DNA of 64,000 nucleotides from Paraburkholderia sp. PGU19 (lineage in GTDB: Bacteria; Pseudomonadota; Gammaproteobacteria; Burkholderiales; Burkholderiaceae): contig NZ_AP023181.1 in the NCBI RefSeq assembly GCF_013426915.1, forward strand, positions 1,302,001 to 1,366,000. Reading direction: 5' to 3'. Every line of letters starts with the position of its first letter. Within the stretch, counting starts at the first letter, position 1. Under the pieces are notes generated by a model, which did not search any database, was not told where the DNA came from, and was given only the letters and a program-made list of their open reading frames with translations. This document shows positions 1-8,591 of this stretch, in pieces. A program made the translations under genes and the position numbers.

Positions 1-1
1 G

Positions 2-208
2 TTCGGCGAGCATTCTCCGGAGGAGCTTTTCGAAGCTCTCTTTACAACCAAGCCCAATGGAATGGGCATGGGCCTCAAGGTGTGCCGTTCCATTGTAGAG
101 GCGCATGGGGGAGTACTCCAAGCGAACCGGAATGATGACGACACTGTATTCCAATTTACGTTGCCGTTTATAGACAGCACATCGGGGGCAGATGGGATCC
201 GGTCTTAA
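2..208 (+). CDS. Histidine kinase, C-terminal fragment (cut by window edge)
   Basis: The frame starting at base 2 is open to the TAA at 206-208 and encodes the end of a histidine kinase ATPase domain. An F-box-like segment (LFEALFTTKPNG) is followed by the G2 box GMGMGLKVCRSIVEAHGG and a last beta strand (VFQFTLPF). The family autophosphorylates a His and passes the phosphate to a response regulator. The regulator gene begins about 50 bases downstream on the same strand, so the two probably form an operon and a cognate pair. The sequence closely resembles the tail of the decayed kinase at 39166-40075 and the tail of the large hybrid kinase at 12089-17248. Input domains lie outside the window. 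Confidence 0.9.
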   Translation, partial: FGEHSPEELFEALFTTKPNGMGMGLKVCRSIVEAHGGVLQANRNDDDTVFQFTLPFIDSTSGADGIRS

Positions 209-260
209 CGTTAGTCCCATGGACACGTAAGTGTTGCATTCAATATCGGAGCAATATGCT

Positions 261-896
261 ATGGATTCGTTTTCTTTGATCTATGTTGTCGATGACGATA
301 TCTCCGTCAGAGAATCTATTGCGGATCTGTTGGCGACGGTAGGTCTTGAGGTGAGGCTCTTCACTTCAGCCTCTGAAATGCTCGATGCGTTCGTGACGCC
401 ATCGGATAAGTCCACCGTGTCACCAAGCTGCATCATTTTAGACATCCGAATGCCTGGTGTAGGAGGTCTCGAGGCACAGGAGCGCCTCGCCAAGCTTCAG
501 GTCTACATACCGATCGTCTTTATGACAGCACACGGTGATATCGCGATGACCGTGAAGGCCATGAAATCGGGTGCGCATAATTTTCTGAGCAAACCTTTTC
601 GTGATCAAGACTTGCTAGACGCAGTGCGGTCTGCAATGATGCATGACCGCACGCGTCGTGAAACTGAGCGGGGTAGGCGCGAATTACGTGAACGATACGA
701 GTCCTTGACCGCCCATGAGCGCAAGCTCCTCTCCATGGTTACGGGCGGCCTGATGAACAAGCAGATTGCGGCAAAGATGAACCTCAGTGAGATCACCATA
801 AAGGTACATCGCGGGCAACTAATGCGTAAGATGAAAGCGAACACACTTGTTGAACTCGTCAAGATGGAAACGCGTCTGCCGAAGTCAGATCAGTAA
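261..896 (+). CDS. FixJ/NarL-family response regulator
   Basis: A two-domain response regulator of about 211 residues. The N-terminal receiver has the acidic cluster VVDDD, the phospho-acceptor in IILDIRMPG, the conserved Thr in VFMTAHGD and the Lys in FLSKPF. The C-terminal LuxR-type helix-turn-helix is LTAHERKLLSMV..GLMNKQIAAKMNLSEITIKVHR. I chose ATG 261, with GGAG ten bases upstream, over an upstream in-frame GTG at 231 that lacks a good ribosome-binding site. It follows the histidine kinase tail and precedes a CMD gene by 110 bases. It is a close paralogue of the regulator at 10948, with the same FRDQD(L/I)LDAV linker, so the two may recognise similar sites. Confidence 0.93.
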   Translation: MDSFSLIYVVDDDISVRESIADLLATVGLEVRLFTSASEMLDAFVTPSDKSTVSPSCIILDIRMPGVGGLEAQERLAKLQVYIPIVFMTAHGDIAMTVKAMKSGAHNFLSKPFRDQDLLDAVRSAMMHDRTRRETERGRRELRERYESLTAHERKLLSMVTGGLMNKQIAAKMNLSEITIKVHRGQLMRKMKANTLVELVKMETRLPKSDQ

Positions 897-1006
897 GCTC
901 ATCCACCAGGTACTAGTACGAAGTCGTTTTTGTGCCGACCATCTTACCTTGATAATACAATTAACTATATTTTACGGTCCCCGTTGGTTTCAACCTGGAG
1001 AGAGTA

Positions 1007-1555
1007 ATGACGCGTATCGCGGTTCCGACGTGCAGCGAAACACCAGCAGCCTCAAAGCCGATGCTCGATGCCGTTAGCAGGCAGCTCGGCTTTACGCCAA
1101 ACCTGTTCAGTATCATGTCCCTCAGCCCAAACGCTTTAACTGGCTGGGCGGGTCTCCAGGGTGCACTCGCGAAAACACTAGATTCGAAGACAAGGGACGG
1201 GATTGCATTGGTAGTTTCGCAAGTGAACTCATGCCTTTACTGCCTTTCTGCCTACACTTATTGGGCGATAAATGTCGCCAGGATCAGGCACGAAGAGATC
1301 TTACTCAACCGGCTCGGAAGTTCCAGTGATTCGAAGAGGGATGCCGCCCTAACCTTCGCAAAAAAAGTTGTTGAGACTCGCGGAAAAGTGACCGAAACCG
1401 ACCTTGCCATCGTACGAGAAGCCGGTTTCACCGACGCCAACCTCATAGAGATTATCGCGCTCAGCGCACAATGCCTACTGACCAATTTCATCAACAACGT
1501 CTTCGATACACCTATCGACTTCCCCGTTGTGTTCCTGGAGCCGGCATCCGAATAG
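1007..1555 (+). CDS. CMD/AhpD-like protein with altered catalytic motif
   Basis: A 182-residue member of the carboxymuconolactone decarboxylase family (AhpD-like alkylhydroperoxidase fold). The AhpD active site is C-x-x-C-x-x-x-H, in which the Cys pair does thiol chemistry and the His assists. Here the motif reads CLYCLSAY: both Cys are present but the His position is Tyr (codon TAC). The rest is well conserved with its paralogues in this window, for example FAKKVVETRGKVTETDL and LLTNFINNVFDTPIDFP. GGAGAG lies just upstream of ATG 1007. It stands alone after the response regulator at 261-896, which may control it. The substrate is unknown; peroxidatic activity may be weakened. Confidence 0.85.
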   Translation: MTRIAVPTCSETPAASKPMLDAVSRQLGFTPNLFSIMSLSPNALTGWAGLQGALAKTLDSKTRDGIALVVSQVNSCLYCLSAYTYWAINVARIRHEEILLNRLGSSSDSKRDAALTFAKKVVETRGKVTETDLAIVREAGFTDANLIEIIALSAQCLLTNFINNVFDTPIDFPVVFLEPASE

Positions 1556-1804
1556 GTCGCCCTGTACACGGCGCACCGTATCAGCCGCAATTAGGGGAGC
1601 ACCTCGGCCGACGAATTCTCATTTTCTTACTTTGAAGTCGCTTTCACATTGATTTTGAATTTTCACTAGTGCGGCTCTTTCCGGCGGGCTATACCGAAGT
1701 ATCGCACGGCCAGACCGGGAGATGGTTGACGAAGACAAGGTATTCTTATTGAATCACAGCATCGCATAGATGCTACTGTAACCAGAACGAGTTTGAGGAG
1801 TGTA

Positions 1805-2470
1805 ATGTACGATCCGGCAGAGATGATGGAGATATTTGCTATCTGCGTCGCAATAGCGGGCATTGCATATCTTCGCCAGCTATTTACGTCGATAGGATCG
1901 ACCGCGCTGCAGAAGCCGGTACTGGAATATTCAATCTACGGTGATCTCACTCTTCCTACGAACTTTTGTGAATGGATCCCTCTGCGGTTGAACGATGAAC
2001 CAGTCCGCGACTCCGCTGACCTTCGCATAGTGAAGAACTATCCGGACGCGTACGTCGAGCCGGCGGCTTATAGAATTTTCCTCTCTACTAACACTCTTCC
2101 CGATGGCACCATAGCTTTCAAGAGGAGCGAAGGAAGTCCTCCAATCATGAGTTCGGGGCTCGCAGATCGAAGCTGCAGACTCTGCTCCGTCACATCCGAC
2201 ATAGAATTCGCTAATGTCGCGGTGAAGGACAATCATCAGTTTGGCGGAAATTTCGGATGGGGTTTTTTTCAACTCAATCAGGCTTCAGCCTGTCCATCTG
2301 TCGCGCAAACTTTAAGCGTCGGCATTCGGAACGACTCAGAACATTCCACTTAGAAAGGCATCCGTCAACCTGCCTTTGTTGCATCAACATCAGATTTCTA
2401 ATACTGTTTGAGAAATCATTCATCGCATCCAACGCAACCGCTTTTTATCCCGTAAGAACTATCGCCATGT
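1805..2470 (+). pseudogene. Decayed cytochrome P460 gene
   Basis: ATG 1805 follows GAGGAG and opens a frame with a hydrophobic N-terminus (IFAICVAIAGIAYL) and then the P460-type segment YPDAYVEPAAYRIFLSTNT plus LPDGT. P460 proteins are periplasmic c-haem enzymes with a C-terminal C-x-x-C-H haem site. The frame keeps NVAVKDNHQFGG and GWGFF, then goes wrong and stops at 2353. Fragments of the expected C-terminus persist in other frames: a Cys-rich TCLCC with a QH remnant around 2372-2400, and a terminal AFYPV near 2440-2455. I infer several frameshifts and loss of a usable haem motif. A divergent short P460 homologue is possible but less likely. Confidence 0.6.
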
Positions 2471-2563
2471 TTTATACAGTTGTTCGAACGGCAACTTATT
2501 TCTAACGACTACGGACTCTTTAGCGTGCGTCGCATCCCCCATGCAGAGCTTGCTCGCTCTATG

Positions 2564-3094
2564 TCACATCTTCAAAAAGTCAGGTTTTATCTCGAACACG
2601 TTGGCTAATAGATTTGTCAGGAATACCTCCGCGCATAGCGCGATGATCTCAACGATCTGCGCGTCGGAGTATCCCGATGCGCGCACATTGCTCAGCTCGG
2701 CAGTCTCGACCCTCCCACGTGAAATGGAAACACTACGGGCAAACTTTACCGCCGCCTCAGCCTCTGGGTCCAAGGATCGTCCTGCTCGGTTTAGCGTCAT
2801 CTCTTCTGGTATGAGTTTTAGGAAATAATGTCCGAGATAGGTGTGAGCAGAAATGCAATACTGGCAGCCATTTACTTCAGACACCGCTAGTGCGATCCGT
2901 TCGCGCGTGCGCGCATCCAATGTTCGCGACAGCGCCGCCTGCATCTCGATTAATCCTGTCAGAGAATGGGGACTTATGGACAGGATTCGGTAGAGATCTG
3001 GAACGAATCCAAAGCGCCTGCTGACGAGATGAAATAGCGGCTGAAGGCTGGACGCTGCGGTTTCGTCATGACCGGGAATATCAATTCGCGACAT
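2564..3094 (-). CDS. CMD/AhpD-like protein
   Basis: A 176-residue CMD-family protein with an intact CQYCISAH motif. The N-terminal half follows the paralogue pattern (FGFVPDLYRILSISPHSLTG) and the C-terminal half has ALCAEVFLTNLLANVFEIKPDF. The start at 3094 has GGAGG at good spacing. It is convergent with the decayed P460 gene and faces a 1-kb stretch without genes. The family includes the AhpD disulfide reductase partner of AhpC and gamma-carboxymuconolactone decarboxylase; these 175-190-residue paralogues are of unknown substrate. Confidence 0.88.
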   Translation of the reverse strand: MSRIDIPGHDETAASSLQPLFHLVSRRFGFVPDLYRILSISPHSLTGLIEMQAALSRTLDARTRERIALAVSEVNGCQYCISAHTYLGHYFLKLIPEEMTLNRAGRSLDPEAEAAVKFARSVSISRGRVETAELSNVRASGYSDAQIVEIIALCAEVFLTNLLANVFEIKPDFLKM

Positions 3095-3290
3095 ATTGTT
3101 CCTCCGTTGGCCCGACTAAGTCGTAAGGGGCAATCGATCCTAGTCTTGCTACGTCATCGTGACAACCCAGTGATAGTGAAAATTGCAATCTCAAAAACTG
3201 AGAGAGCCTGGGGGCACCGGCATCGCGACAGTCCGCAAACTACCTTCTTAAGCGCGTCCACGGATATGCAAGGGCGATACCTGCCGTCAC

Positions 3291-3363
3291 TGACCCGAAA
3301 GGATTTTCGCGCAAGCTTCGTCCTTCAGGGCGGAGTTAGCGAAACCTTGATGTGCGCCAGTTG
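3291..3363 (+). repeat. Dispersed 73-bp repeat, copy 1
   Basis: By eye about 80% identical to 62998-63072 in the same orientation. The core reads TTTCGCGCAAGC, then GGCGGAGTTA and CGAAACCTT. The second copy precedes a TnpB-like remnant, so this could be the left end of an insertion element. Confidence 0.6.
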
Positions 3364-3643
3364 AAAACCGGACGGTACGACGACACCACCGACACGTTCA
3401 GGAAAAAGCCGGTCAGCCAGCGGGAAGCACGTGTTCGGTGATGGAGAGGATGCGTGCAGCGCGACCTCTCCACTGCGCTTCTGGCCGAGAAACTCCGAAG
3501 GGAATACACACCGGCCACCAGTGCTTGAAAAAGCCTAGGCTGCGCTTGAATCTTACCTGCAGCGGGCGGGCTGGTGTGCCATCAAACCGCAAACGGCAAA
3601 CGTTGGCAGCCGAAGGCCAGACTTCACGGGCTGTCAGAGCGGT

Positions 3644-3657
3644 AAGCCTGAAGGCTT
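3644..3657 (+). other. Short perfect hairpin in a possible structured RNA
   Basis: AAGCC-TGAA-GGCTT is a five-pair stem with a tetraloop. The surrounding 3600-3740 sequence is rich in short complementary stretches and has no coding signal. It might belong to the non-coding right end of a TnpB-type element (where omega RNA is encoded), but this is inference. Confidence 0.3.
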
Positions 3658-4134
3658 GTTGAGGTCCAACGGCCGACCGTGCTGCTGCCGGTCTGAGCAA
3701 CTCGCTTCTTCAAGAACCATTGCGTTGAGCGGCGTTGCCCCCAACATGAACCCTCCCCCTTCACAGGGAGTAGATTTCACATATACCCGTCACGCGTTGA
3801 CGACACAAACAAGCCACGTGAAACTGGATTGTCAGCTATGGCCTGGCCATTTGCCCCTGAGGGCGATGTACGATGAGATGGACCGAGTTTCCCACATGCG
3901 TCCGGCAGAATCCGTCGGCTAGAGAATAGTTGCATCAGCTGCTGCCGACATTTTGGATGTAATGGCGCCGCAGGCTTCTCTCCGCCTATCCAACGACGAA
4001 CCGACTCCGCCACGTGGCTTGTGCGCTAATGTCCACAAACTTCACGTCGACCGACAGCAGCCAATCAGATCACGACAACACATGGAGGCTGGTCGGCGGC
4101 TAGACAAGCGAGGCTGCCAATCCTGGGCATACGG

Positions 4135-4734
4135 TTACCCGGCTCGCTGTTGCTGTGCAGTAGATGAAACCACGGCGTTTAGGAGTGCGTTAACCACAGC
4201 AACCACGTTGGGGTGGTTCAAATACATATCGCGCATCACCGCGATTCCACGCGTAGTTGCGATAAGAAACTTCGCAGCGTCGCCAGGCGACATGGTCAGT
4301 GGCATATCGTCTCCCCTCGCGCTTAGACCTTCACGTAGCAGGTCCTCAAGGGCGCGAAAGAAGTCTGCTAGCGAGCCGCGCAACCGCCCCGATGAATCTC
4401 CCAACTCAGTGGTCAAGCGGGTAGCGATAACAGTGGCGCACCGCGCCGAGTGATCGAGAGGGACAACCAATTCAAAAAACGACTGCAGGGCAGCGCGCCT
4501 ATCATGCTTTTGAAGCGCATGTTCGACTTTTTGGTAGAAGTTGCCGGCCAGATCGTTGAACGCCTTGACGAAGAGGTCCTCCTTGCCCCCATAGGCGTGG
4601 TAAAGCGTGCGACATTGCACTCCCGCTGCTTCAGCTAACTCGCCCATCGTAGCTTCCTTGTATCCACGACGCACCAGCACTTCCAGCGCAGCATTAAGAA
4701 CCCTTTGCTCATTAAATTGTCTTTTTCCCGCCAT
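4135..4734 (-). CDS. TetR/AcrR-family regulator
   Basis: A 199-residue TetR-type repressor. The N-terminal helix-turn-helix is typical: ALEVLVRRGYKEATMGELAE, AAGVQCRTLYHAYGGKEDLF. The C-terminal ligand domain has the usual alpha-helical pattern (RCATVIATRLTTELGDSS, FLIATTRGIAVMRDMY). The start at 4734 is preceded by AGGAAG. It is separated by long gene-free stretches from both neighbours, so its target is not obvious; the CMD gene at 5175 is the nearest candidate. The ligand is unknown. Confidence 0.9.
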   Translation of the reverse strand: MAGKRQFNEQRVLNAALEVLVRRGYKEATMGELAEAAGVQCRTLYHAYGGKEDLFVKAFNDLAGNFYQKVEHALQKHDRRAALQSFFELVVPLDHSARCATVIATRLTTELGDSSGRLRGSLADFFRALEDLLREGLSARGDDMPLTMSPGDAAKFLIATTRGIAVMRDMYLNHPNVVAVVNALLNAVVSSTAQQQRAG

Positions 4735-5174
4735 TTCACTTCCTGTACTACAAACTTCAATTGTTCATATCCGCAAGTCTTATCACCGGCCGCTTCTTCG
4801 GTGGCCATTGCCTGAACTACAGCTCGAGGTTTCGTTTTCCTCTTCCTCCGCTAACCCGGAACCATTGGCCCCGGAGCTCTAGCATCCGGTCTTTCGCTTC
4901 AAGTCAAGATTCGGCCGTTCGTTTTTGAAATGACAAATATTCACGGCGTCACGGTGGTCAAACATCCCGCACCGTGTCGAATGCAACCCAATCTCCCTTT
5001 GACTTGCGCCCTTCGCCTACGCGGTTTTTTCGAAAAGTTTTCATGGGACTCGGCTCACGACGTCATCAAAAGAACAACAGTTGATTCTTGCTTCATGAAA
5101 TTACGGCAGACGTCCTGGAAATATGAAGCAGACGTATGGAGGTGTCTATGCGTCATATCCTGCTTGCCGCATAT
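4735..5174. other. Gene-free stretch
   Basis: About 440 bases upstream of the tetR-type gene. I see no recognisable coding remnant, repeat or terminator. The first 100 bases probably hold the regulator's promoter. Confidence 0.4.
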
Positions 5175-5669
5175 TCATACCGCTCCCGCATCTACTTCTA
5201 CCTCCGGAAAATCAACGTTCGTGTCGAGCACGTTGTTAATTAGGTTTGTGAAAGTGTAATAGGCGCTGGCAGCGACGATCTCGATAATTTGACCGTCGTC
5301 GAATCCAGCATCCCTGATAATTTGCAACTCCTTCGCTGCAACCTTTCCCCGAGTTTCGACCACTTTCTGAACAAACATCACGAGTGCCTTCGACTTCGCG
5401 TCCAGAGAATCCCCCCGCCGGTTGAGCAACATTTCGTCGGGGCTAAGTCCGCCGAAGTTCATGCCTAGATAAGTATGAAGCGACAGGCAATATTTGCACT
5501 CGTTGACCTGCGACACCACTAATGCGATACGAGCGAGCGTTCGCGCATCGAACGCTTTCCCTATCGCACTCTTAAGTTGGGTCATGCCTGCAAGGGCATC
5601 AGGGCTGATAGCGGCCGCCCGGAACAGCGCAGGGACGAACCGCAACTGCCTCGCGACCGCATTCAGCAT
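5175..5669 (-). CDS. CMD/AhpD-like protein with frameshifted 5' end
   Basis: CMD-family protein with an intact CKYCLSLH motif and the usual C-terminus (LINNVLDTNVDFPEVEV). The open frame from ATG 5669 lacks the roughly 20-residue N-terminus of its paralogues. That N-terminus is encoded directly upstream in the same frame (reading RVTIPDRDDAPTESQE) but has no in-frame start. An ATG with a good AGGAG site lies at 5722, one base out of frame. Translation from 5722 would give a 19-codon peptide whose TGA overlaps ATG 5669 (ATGCTGA), so coupled re-initiation could still express the truncated protein. Divergent from a LysR gene that probably controls it. Confidence 0.75.
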   Translation of the reverse strand: MLNAVARQLRFVPALFRAAAISPDALAGMTQLKSAIGKAFDARTLARIALVVSQVNECKYCLSLHTYLGMNFGGLSPDEMLLNRRGDSLDAKSKALVMFVQKVVETRGKVAAKELQIIRDAGFDDGQIIEIVAASAYYTFTNLINNVLDTNVDFPEVEVDAGAV

Positions 5670-5834
5670 CTCCTGCGACTCCGTTGGTGCATCATCGCGA
5701 TCAGGGATCGTGACTCTGGCATGTCTTTCTCCTGTTGGCCACTCGTTACGAACTGAAAGGGATACTAATAGCCAGCGCGTTCGTTGATAATCCTGTATTT
5801 TCGATATGTTTGGTCTCAGCAGATGAGAGGATAA

Positions 5835-6797
5835 ATGGATCGCTTTGAGGCAATGTCATTCTTCGTTACCGCCGTCGATTTGGGAAGCTTCTCTGCAGTA
5901 GCCCGCAAGCTCGGCACTCCCTTACCGACTATCAGCCGCAAGGTAGCAGAGCTCGAACAGCATCTGAATGCGCGATTGCTTGTTCGTTCCACCCGCAAGC
6001 TGACCTTAACGGAGGCTGGCCAATCATATTTGAGCGCGTGCCGGACGATCCTCGACCAAGTTGGCGACGCGGAACGAAACGCGTCGGGCGAATATTCAAC
6101 TCCCCGGGGCGACATGGTCGTCACCGCACCAATAGTGTTCGGCCGTCTTCACCTTTTGCCTGTCGTTAATGATTTCCTAGCGGCGTTCCCAGAAATCCAC
6201 ATTAAGCTCATCCTGTCGGATCTAAACCTGCACCTGATTGACAACCGAATCGACATTGCACTGCGCATCGGCCATCTACCTGATAGCTCACTCGTTGCGA
6301 CACCGATCGGTACGACATGCCGAGTCTATTGCGGAAGTCCTGCCTACTTCGCCGGCGCAGGCAAGCCTAGAAAGCCGGAGGATTTGGCAGATCATGCCTG
6401 TGTGAGCTTCGAAGCACTAGCATCAAGGGAAACGTGGACTTTCGCCTCCCATCGCGGTCAACGACCAGACCGGCACATAGACATTCGGCCCCGCCTCTCT
6501 GTAAATACTGCCGAAGCCGCGATCGATGCGGCCATCGCAGGGGTCGGTGTAACACATGTTCTTTGCTATCAGGTTGCGCGTGCTGTCGAACTCGGTTCTC
6601 TCACACTCGTCCTCAGGGACTTCGAACCCGAACCGATGCCCGTCAGCGTGGTGCACGCTGGGCAAAAGATGCAGCCAATCAAGATCCGCAGGTTCATCGA
6701 ATTCTGTGTCCCGAGACTGCGTGACGCATTGGCCGGGGATAAGGATCGACTGATGATCGATACGGCAACTCGCACCATCGGGACGAAACCCTCATAA
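5835..6797 (+). CDS. LysR-family transcriptional regulator
   Basis: A 320-residue LysR regulator. The N-terminal winged helix is MDRFEAMSFFVTAVDLGSF, SAVARKLGTPLPTISRKVAE; the substrate-binding domain follows (GDMVVTAPIVFGRLHLLPVV, IDIALRIGHLPDSSLVAT). ATG 5835 has GAGAGG upstream. It diverges from the CMD gene at 5175-5669, the standard LysR arrangement, so that gene is the likely target. The subgroup resembles CrgA/DsdC-like repressors and activators that respond to small aromatic or electrophilic molecules; the actual effector cannot be read from the sequence. Confidence 0.93.
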   Translation: MDRFEAMSFFVTAVDLGSFSAVARKLGTPLPTISRKVAELEQHLNARLLVRSTRKLTLTEAGQSYLSACRTILDQVGDAERNASGEYSTPRGDMVVTAPIVFGRLHLLPVVNDFLAAFPEIHIKLILSDLNLHLIDNRIDIALRIGHLPDSSLVATPIGTTCRVYCGSPAYFAGAGKPRKPEDLADHACVSFEALASRETWTFASHRGQRPDRHIDIRPRLSVNTAEAAIDAAIAGVGVTHVLCYQVARAVELGSLTLVLRDFEPEPMPVSVVHAGQKMQPIKIRRFIEFCVPRLRDALAGDKDRLMIDTATRTIGTKPS

Positions 6798-7024
6798 AGT
6801 AGAGAGAAGTGGCATTTTAAAACACGTCAACTAAAACTTGCAAACTGCCGAAATCTGCATCAACTTCGTCTAAATACATGCTCCAAAGGATCAAGAGCGC
6901 CAACCGCCCGCGATCTTATTCTCTCAATTTTTGAGACACAACATATCGGCTCAGCCGGGTTATCTACTACGGTCCAGAAAGATAGGATTCTCCATCCATA
7001 GTGGCATGTTCGAACGGAGAAAAA

Positions 7025-7573
7025 ATGACCCCTATCCCTATCCCACCCCGCGATCAAACCCCGGCCGATTCGCTTGTCACTCTCGATGGCTTCAAGAAGC
7101 TCTTTGGATTTGTTCCCAACGTTTTTGCTGTGATAGCGCAAAGTCCGCACGCATTAGCAGCGTTCAAAGGTCTCCAGATTCCACTCGAGAAAACGCTCAA
7201 CGCTGGAATGCGCGACCGTATTGCACTGGCGGTTTCCGAAGTGAATGGTTGTGAGTATTCCGTGCGCGCGCATTCGTATATCGGCGTGCGACTCAGCAAA
7301 CTAGATGCCGCAGAACTTGAGATGAGTCGTTACGGTGGGTCAAATGATCCAAGAACCGAAGCGGCCGTATCGTTCGCGAAGAGGGTCACAGAGACACGAG
7401 GCAAGATAAAGGAGACCGACCTTAAAGTGATCCGCGATGCAGGATGGACAGACGCACAAATCATCGAGATCGTCTGCCGCACCGCGCAAATCCTGTATGT
7501 CAATTTCGTAAATAACGTCTTCCATACCGAGATCGACTTCCCGTTGCCGGAGGCAATTGCCGACGAAGCGTGA
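7025..7573 (+). CDS. CMD/AhpD-like protein with second Cys replaced by Ser
   Basis: CMD-family protein of 182 residues starting at ATG 7025 behind GGAG (7016-7019); an in-frame GTG at 7001 is less well placed. The catalytic motif reads CEYSVRAH: the first Cys and the His are kept but the second Cys, needed for the AhpD disulfide, is Ser (codon TCC). The remainder matches its paralogues (FAKRVTETRGKIKETDL, FVNNVFHTEIDFP). A single-Cys member could bind but not cycle a disulfide, or could have shifted in function. It follows the lysR gene by about 230 bases on the same strand. Confidence 0.86.
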   Translation: MTPIPIPPRDQTPADSLVTLDGFKKLFGFVPNVFAVIAQSPHALAAFKGLQIPLEKTLNAGMRDRIALAVSEVNGCEYSVRAHSYIGVRLSKLDAAELEMSRYGGSNDPRTEAAVSFAKRVTETRGKIKETDLKVIRDAGWTDAQIIEIVCRTAQILYVNFVNNVFHTEIDFPLPEAIADEA

Positions 7574-8006
7574 AGCAACACCGCCTGGTTAAGCATTACG
7601 GCAGCATGTAGCGCGCTAGTTAAGGCGCGATGTCCTCGAAACCCTGAATATCCGCCCCTTCGGAGAGTAAAATTGATTCGCCTGAATGGACTGTCGCGCA
7701 AGCGCCACCGACCAGAATAGAGGGTGATTGCGCGAAGTCCCTGAGGGCGACCGTCCTGATCCGGACGTGTGCTTTGGTATCCTTTGGCGTAGAACTTTTA
7801 TACCGATGCATGTTTGTTTCCAGTACAAGCGCCGAGTAGCATCTTTACATTGGCGCCGCATTCACTCGTCACAGACCCTCCACTGTTGACAGGAATCGCA
7901 ATCAGCAACCTGTGCGATTGATGGGCCGACACGGCGGATAGGGGCGTGTACTCCGCCGCTATCTCTCGGCATCCGCCGCCACAACCCGGAGCCCCGGAGA
8001 CTAAAC
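7574..8006. other. Gene-free stretch
   Basis: About 430 bases between the CMD gene and the DUF3331 gene. I see no supported gene, repeat or terminator. Confidence 0.4.
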
Positions 8007-8429
8007 ATGGAAGCATCGGCTGCAACGGTTAAAGACGCACCATGGAAAAGCATTGTTCGATCGCTTGCCCGATCCGGTTCGCTGACTCTCGAAACAATTC
8101 TACCTACCCGCCCAACGTCGCAGACAGGTACTTCAACATCCGACGACATGAATGTGCGCCACGCAAAAGTCAGCGTCCTCGAGCGGGCGTCGCCGTCCAC
8201 CGTGTTAATTTCATGGCGCGATCCGACACGATGCAGTTACCACTTCCAACTGTGGCGTCGCTTCGACGCCCTGAAATCAGGCATCTGCGCCCTCAGCGGC
8301 ATTGTCATCAACGCCGGCGACAGCATATATAAGCCTATCTCGAAGCCGCAACCGCTTAATGCGTCCGCGATGATCCTCGCCACTGAAGTCGAAAGCCGTC
8401 TCGGTCATGAGTCGCTTGAACATTGTTGA
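8007..8429 (+). CDS. DUF3331 family protein
   Basis: A 140-residue protein with the features I associate with DUF3331, a small family common in Burkholderia and Paraburkholderia: VSVLERASPSTVLISWRDP near residue 55, then CALSGIVINAGDSIYKP and a terminal PLNASAMILA. The function is unknown. CGGAG lies about ten bases upstream of ATG 8007. No signal peptide or membrane segment is seen. One copy of the GTTAC-N3-GTAAC palindrome follows 84 bases after the stop codon. Confidence 0.72.
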   Translation: MEASAATVKDAPWKSIVRSLARSGSLTLETILPTRPTSQTGTSTSDDMNVRHAKVSVLERASPSTVLISWRDPTRCSYHFQLWRRFDALKSGICALSGIVINAGDSIYKPISKPQPLNASAMILATEVESRLGHESLEHC

Positions 8430-8512
8430 GAAGCAGCGACATACGGAGATAGTATTTACGCAACTCTTGACAGAGGGTGTGACGTCACCGCTTAACACGC
8501 TCTGTCGCCATT

Positions 8513-8525
8513 GTTACTCAGTAAC
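8513..8525. promoter_or_regulatory. GTTAC-N3-GTAAC palindrome, site 1
   Basis: GTTACTCAGTAAC. It lies between the DUF3331 gene and the TetR-type gene, 67 bases upstream of the latter's start, a plausible operator position. One of six perfect copies in the window. Confidence 0.6.
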
Positions 8526-8591
8526 GAATCCTTGACCGAAACTCCCCAAGGCAATACAAAGCTCGATTATCTCCGAGAGTAGATCATCCTG

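Larger units (their letters stand above)
3095..4134. other. Gene-free stretch with a dispersed repeat and a structured segment
   Basis: I see no convincing gene here; the short open frames have no recognisable motifs. Bases 3291-3363 match 62998-63072. The segment 3366-3750 looks structured rather than coding, with a perfect AAGCC-TGAA-GGCTT hairpin at 3644-3657. One possibility is the shell of a TnpB-type insertion element (left end joined to right end), because the other copy of the repeat lies about 430 bases upstream of a decayed TnpB-like gene. Confidence 0.5.

Noticed and set aside
3351-3750. Group II intron
   Set aside because: GTGCGCC at 3351 resembles an intron 5' end, but I found no domain V hairpin and no maturase sequence.
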